Of a stretch of 16,597 nt of DNA, positions 13,177 through 16,597 are shown in pieces. The notes under the pieces were generated by a model. It did no database searches. It was not told the origin of the DNA and was given only the letters and a program-made list of their open reading frames with translations. Source of the DNA: an uncultured Collinsella sp. (lineage in GTDB: Bacteria; Actinomycetota; Coriobacteriia; Coriobacteriales; Coriobacteriaceae); NCBI GenBank assembly GCA_900541195.1, contig UQIY01000048.1, positions 1-16,597 of the forward strand. The letters run 5' to 3'. How positions within the stretch are numbered: position 1 is the stretch's first letter; every line of letters starts with the position of its first letter. The position numbers and the translations under genes are program-made.

Positions 13177-14112
13177 TTAGGCCTTTTTGGGTTTGTTGAC
13201 GATGATGATGCCGCCGCAGACCAACAGCAGGGCAACGATGACGGTAACGGGGCTCGTGCCAGCGCCCTCGCCGAGCAGCAGCGCGCTCAGCACCACACCA
13301 AAGACGGGGTTCATAAACCCAAAGACCGAGACGCGGCTGACGGGGTTGACGGCAAGCAGGCGCGACCACAGCGAGTAGGCGACCGCGGAGATAAGCGCCA
13401 TGTAGATGATGAGCGCGATGGCGGGGGCAATCGCCGTGGGGGAGAGTGCGCCACCCATCAAAAAGCCGATGGCGGTGAGGACCAGGCCGCCGACCAAGAA
13501 CTGCCACCCGGCAAGCAAGACGCCGTCGTGCTCGCGCGAGAAGATACCGATCAGGCAGGTCGAAAGGGCACCCGCGACGGTGGAGGCCAGGATAAAGCCC
13601 TCGCCGTCGAGCGCAAAGCCAAAGGTGCCGTCCGCGCCCGAAAGGTTGACGAGCGCGACGCCGGCAAAGCCCAGTATACAGCCAAGCACCTTGGCCATAT
13701 CGAGCTTCTCGGTGCGAAATGCCAGGGCGGCAAAGAGGATGGCTAGGAAGTTGGCGCTGGCCTCGATGATGGAACTCGACATGGCGCTGGCGCGCGAGAG
13801 TCCCAGGTAGAAAAAGAAGTACTGCCCGATAGTCTGGAAGAGTGACAAGACAAAGATGGGCTTGATGTCACGAGCCTGCGGAATGAGGGGGCGGCGTTGG
13901 GCCGCACTCATCCCAACGATAACCAGGGCGCCGGCAAGCGTGAAGCGCAAGCCCGCAAAGAGCAGCTGTGAGGCGCTATCGTGAGCGGGGATGCCAAAGA
14001 GCCCGTAACCGATCTTGATGCAGGGGAAAGCCGACCCCCAGAGCGCACAGCAGACGAGACAGCCCAGGATGAGTCCGGGCAGGGTGGCGAGATACGGCTT
14101 GCGACTTTCCAT
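13177..14112 (-). CDS. EamA/DMT-family transporter
   Basis: The 311-aa product starts at ATG 14112 (MESRKPYLATLPGLILGCLV), with AGGAAGGA a few bases before it. The frame runs 14 codons further, into the purL terminator region, but that extension is unlikely to be real. About ten membrane helices form two EamA repeats. The first has ALWGSAFPCIKIG near its start and QTIGQYFFFYLGLSRASAMS with SSIIEASANFLAILFAALAF. The second has SAVAYSLWSRLLAVNPVSRV and FGFMNPVFGVVLSALLLGEG, the usual last-helix signature. The tail VNKPKKA is cytoplasmic. Drug/metabolite transporters of this size export amino acids, metabolites or toxic compounds, and the substrate cannot be predicted. It lies downstream of purL in the same direction but is separated from it by a terminator. 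Confidence 0.85.
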   Translation of the reverse strand: MESRKPYLATLPGLILGCLVCCALWGSAFPCIKIGYGLFGIPAHDSASQLLFAGLRFTLAGALVIVGMSAAQRRPLIPQARDIKPIFVLSLFQTIGQYFFFYLGLSRASAMSSSIIEASANFLAILFAALAFRTEKLDMAKVLGCILGFAGVALVNLSGADGTFGFALDGEGFILASTVAGALSTCLIGIFSREHDGVLLAGWQFLVGGLVLTAIGFLMGGALSPTAIAPAIALIIYMALISAVAYSLWSRLLAVNPVSRVSVFGFMNPVFGVVLSALLLGEGAGTSPVTVIVALLLVCGGIIIVNKPKKA

Positions 14113-14137
14113 GATGTCCTTCCTACATGTGCGAAGC

Positions 14138-14174
14138 AAAAAAGAACCCGCCACTGGGTGTGCCGGTGGCGGGT
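14138..14174 (-). terminator. Intrinsic terminator of purL
   Basis: On the minus strand ACCCGCCAC (14174-14166) pairs with GTGGCGGGT (14154-14146), and three more pairs extend it to a 12-bp stem with a 5-nt loop. It is followed by TCTTTTTT (14145-14138). This is a textbook rho-independent terminator 36 nt after the purL stop. It lies only 25 nt before the EamA start codon. Confidence 0.85.
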
Positions 14175-14190
14175 GTTGTTACCCGAGGGG

Positions 14191-14219
14191 ATTGTACCCG
14201 ATGGGACGCATTAAGCGAA
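14191..14219 (-). promoter_or_regulatory. Candidate promoter for the EamA gene at the purL 3' end
   Basis: On the minus strand TTCGCT (14219-14214, overlapping the last purL codons), a 17-nt spacer and TACAAT (14196-14191) make a moderate promoter. Transcription would start near 14185, so the purL terminator would fall inside the EamA leader. Called by eye. Confidence 0.35.
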
Positions 14220-16597
14220 GTAGGCCACGCCGCTCTCAAAGATCGGCATGAACTTATCGCCGGGGACATGCTCGGGCACGTTGCGGTACAGGTTGTCGCC
14301 GCGGCGCTCGGCATGGCCCATCTTGCCCAGGACGCGGCCGTCGGGGCTCGTGATGCCCTCGATGGCGAGTACGGAGCCGTTGGGGTTGACGGAAAGATCC
14401 ATGCTCGGCTTGCCGTCCTCGCCCACGTACTGCGTGGCGACCTGGCCGTTGGCGATCAGCTGGGTGAGCACCTCGTCATTGGCGACAAAGCGGCCCTCGC
14501 CGTGGCTGATGGCGACGGTGTAGGGGTCGTCGAGGCTGCACTGCGACAGCCACGGGGACAGGTTGGACGAGATGCGGGTGCGCACCAGGCGGCTCTGATG
14601 GCGACCGATGGTGTTGAACGTCAGCGTGGGCGCATCGGGCGTGGCGTCGACGATGTCGCCGTAGGGCACCAGGCCGAGCTTGATCAGAGCCTGGAAGCCA
14701 TTGCAGATGCCCAGCATCAGACCATCGCGGGCCTTGAGCAGATCGCGGACTGCCTCGGTGACCTCGGGAGCGCGGAAGAACGCCGTGATGAACTTGGCGG
14801 AGCCATCGGGCTCGTCGCCGCCCGAGAAGCCGCCGGGGATCATGACGATCTGGCTTGCACGGATGCGGCGGGCAAGCTCGTGGGTGCTCTCGGCGACGGC
14901 CTCGGGCGTGAGGTTGTTGATCACGAAGGTGTCGGCCTCGGCGCCGGCGGCGCGGAAAGCACGGGCGCTATCGTACTCGCAGTTGTTGCCGGGGAACACG
15001 GGGATTACCACGCGCGGGCGGGCGATCTTGGCGCCGCCGTACACGTGGATATCCTTGGCACGGAAGTCGATGGTCTCGACCTCGGCGGTCTCGCCGGCGC
15101 TGCGGTAGGCAAAGACGCCCTCGATGCCGCTCTCCCAGGCCTCCTGGAGCTCGGAGAGCTCAATGACCTCGGAACCGGTGTCGATAACATAGCCCTCGAC
15201 GGTGGTGCCCAGGGGCTCGACGACAACGCCGTCGGCGACCTTGGGCAGCTCGGCGTCCTCGGCGAGCTCGACGATAAAGCTGCCATAGAGCGGGGTGAAG
15301 AGGCTCTCCACGTCCACGTCCTCGGCAAGCTCGATACCGATCTGGTTGCCGACACACATCTTAAAGAGGCTCTCGGCGCCGCAGCCGTAGCCGGGCGTGG
15401 AGACGGCCAGGGCGTCGCCAGTAGCAGTGAGCGCCTCGACGGCGTCAAACGCGGCGAGCAGCTGCTGGGCGTCGGGGCGGTAGTCCTGGCCATAGGTGGC
15501 GGGGGCGATGCGGACGACGCGGTGCGTCAGGCCCTTGAATTCGGGGGAGACGGCGCGCGCCGCGCGGCCCACGGCGACGGCGAAGCTGATCAGAGTCGGC
15601 GGAACGTTGAGCTCGCCGGCCTCGTCCTCAAACGAGCCGCTCATGGAATCCTTGCCACCGATGGCGCCGGCACCTAGGTCGACCTGGGCCATAAGGGCGC
15701 CCAGGACGGCTGCCGTGGGCTTGCCCCAGCGCTCGGCCTCGGTGCGCAGACGCTCGAAGTACTCCTGGAAGGAGAGATAGGCGCGCTTGTGCTCAAAGCC
15801 GGCAGCCACGAGCTTGGCGATGGACTCGACCACGGACAGGTAGGCGCCAGCAAACTGGTCGGCTTCCATCAGGTAGGGGTTGAAGCCCCATGCCATAGCG
15901 CTTGCCGTGGTGGTCTCGCCGTCCACGGGGAACTTGGCGACCATGGCCGAGCTGGGGGTGAGCTGCGTCTTGCCGCCAAAAGGCATAAGCACGGTTGCGG
16001 CACCGATGGTGGAGTCGAAGCGCTCGGAAAGGCCCTTGTTGGAGGCAACGTTGAGGTCGGTGACAAGCGAGGTCATGCGCTCGGCAAGCGTGGTGCCGGC
16101 CCAGCTGGGCTGCCACACGCTGCGGGCGCACACGTGGGCGACCTGGTGCTTGGGCGCGCCGTTGGAGTTGAGGAACTCGCGGGATAGGTCGACGATGGCG
16201 ACACCGTTCCAGGCCATGCGCATGCGCGGCTCGGCGGTAACCTCGGCGATAACGGTCGCCTCCAGGTTCTCCTCGGCGGCGTAGCCCATGAACTCCTCGA
16301 CGTCACCGTCGGCGACGGCGCAGGCCATGCGCTCCTGGGACTCGGAAATGGCGAGCTCGGTGCCGTCCAGGCCGTCGTACTTCTTGGTTACGGTATCAAG
16401 GTCGACATACAGGCCGTCGGCAAGCTCGCCCACGGCGACCGAGACGCCGCCGGCGCCAAAGTCGTTGCAGCGCTTGATCAGACGGCAGGCATCGCCGCGG
16501 CGGAACAGACGCTGCAGCTTGCGCTCGACCGGGGCGTTGCCCTTCTGGACCTCGGCACCCGAGGTCTCGAGGGACTCGGTGTTCTGGGTCTTGGAGG
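14211..16597 (-). CDS. purL: Phosphoribosylformylglycinamidine synthase, single-chain, 5' end off window
   Basis: The frame is open from the right window edge to TAA at 14211-14213. It gives 794 C-terminal residues that begin SKTQNTESLETSGAEVQKGN. There is no start codon in view; an internal GTG at 16433 is not the start. The synthase core carries FGAGGVSVAVGELADG, LAISESQERMACAV and GAGAIGGKDSMSGSFED, conserved in PurL ATP/substrate-binding halves. From visible residue about 524 (ARPRVVIPVFPGNNCEYDSA) a class-I glutamine amidotransferase domain follows. Its catalytic residues are the Cys in GICNGFQ (visible residue 631) and the His and Glu in MGHAER (761 and 763). This is the fused PurL-PurQ form that makes FGAM from FGAR, glutamine and ATP, the fourth step of purine synthesis in the cytoplasm. 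Full-length relatives are about 1,240-1,300 aa, so roughly 450-500 residues are missing. A strong terminator follows. Confidence 0.95.
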   Translation of the reverse strand, partial: SKTQNTESLETSGAEVQKGNAPVERKLQRLFRRGDACRLIKRCNDFGAGGVSVAVGELADGLYVDLDTVTKKYDGLDGTELAISESQERMACAVADGDVEEFMGYAAEENLEATVIAEVTAEPRMRMAWNGVAIVDLSREFLNSNGAPKHQVAHVCARSVWQPSWAGTTLAERMTSLVTDLNVASNKGLSERFDSTIGAATVLMPFGGKTQLTPSSAMVAKFPVDGETTTASAMAWGFNPYLMEADQFAGAYLSVVESIAKLVAAGFEHKRAYLSFQEYFERLRTEAERWGKPTAAVLGALMAQVDLGAGAIGGKDSMSGSFEDEAGELNVPPTLISFAVAVGRAARAVSPEFKGLTHRVVRIAPATYGQDYRPDAQQLLAAFDAVEALTATGDALAVSTPGYGCGAESLFKMCVGNQIGIELAEDVDVESLFTPLYGSFIVELAEDAELPKVADGVVVEPLGTTVEGYVIDTGSEVIELSELQEAWESGIEGVFAYRSAGETAEVETIDFRAKDIHVYGGAKIARPRVVIPVFPGNNCEYDSARAFRAAGAEADTFVINNLTPEAVAESTHELARRIRASQIVMIPGGFSGGDEPDGSAKFITAFFRAPEVTEAVRDLLKARDGLMLGICNGFQALIKLGLVPYGDIVDATPDAPTLTFNTIGRHQSRLVRTRISSNLSPWLSQCSLDDPYTVAISHGEGRFVANDEVLTQLIANGQVATQYVGEDGKPSMDLSVNPNGSVLAIEGITSPDGRVLGKMGHAERRGDNLYRNVPEHVPGDKFMPIFESGVAYFA

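Noticed and set aside
14127..15677. 516-aa plus-strand open frame opposite purL
   Set aside because: It is the antisense of conserved PurL sequence, with low-complexity G/A/V/D/L composition and no start signal. It begins in the purL terminator.

Overview
The window looks like one end of a draft contig from a high-GC Gram-positive gut bacterium of the class Coriobacteriia, most likely Collinsella or a close relative. This is an inference. It rests on strong G/C codon bias, GGAGG-type ribosome sites, frequent GTG starts, an LAXTG-type wall-sorting signal, a single-chain PurL with a fused amidotransferase domain, and a lactate-type FAD dehydrogenase next to EtfB/EtfA. The first 48 bases are not genomic. 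They match an Illumina Nextera i7 adapter, so the contig begins in a sequencing artefact.

Left part (49-4657, all minus strand). A truncated TerB_N-domain gene is followed upstream by a DUF554 membrane protein gene. Then comes a compact five-gene cluster, read in the order 98-aa protein, membrane-anchored 169-aa protein, secreted 199-aa beta-rich protein, tiny LAXTG-anchored 85-aa protein, and Cys-rich secreted 470-aa protein. Overlaps and short gaps suggest one operon. I recognise no named function for it. Two of the secreted proteins appear to share a short motif, so this is the best candidate here for an undescribed cell-surface system.

Middle (5003-8628, plus strand). A GlcD/LctD-type FAD dehydrogenase, EtfB, and EtfA with an N-terminal two-cluster ferredoxin domain form a tightly coupled operon. 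The set matches the electron-confurcating lactate dehydrogenase of acetogens (LctD/LctB/LctC), which uses reduced ferredoxin to drive lactate oxidation with NAD+. It converges on an HD-domain phosphohydrolase gene so tightly that the two stop codons share a CTAG.

Right part (9575-16597). An azlC-azlD pair (branched-chain amino-acid export type) is followed by a stand-alone 2-keto-3-deoxygluconate permease with an operator-like palindrome upstream. A region with two strong inverted repeats and an extended -10 promoter precedes a seven-helix GGDEF protein. On the minus strand there is an EamA-type transporter and then purL, whose 5' end runs off the window. The purL terminator lies in the presumed leader of the EamA gene.

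No rRNA, tRNA, CRISPR array, insertion sequence or phage gene was seen.
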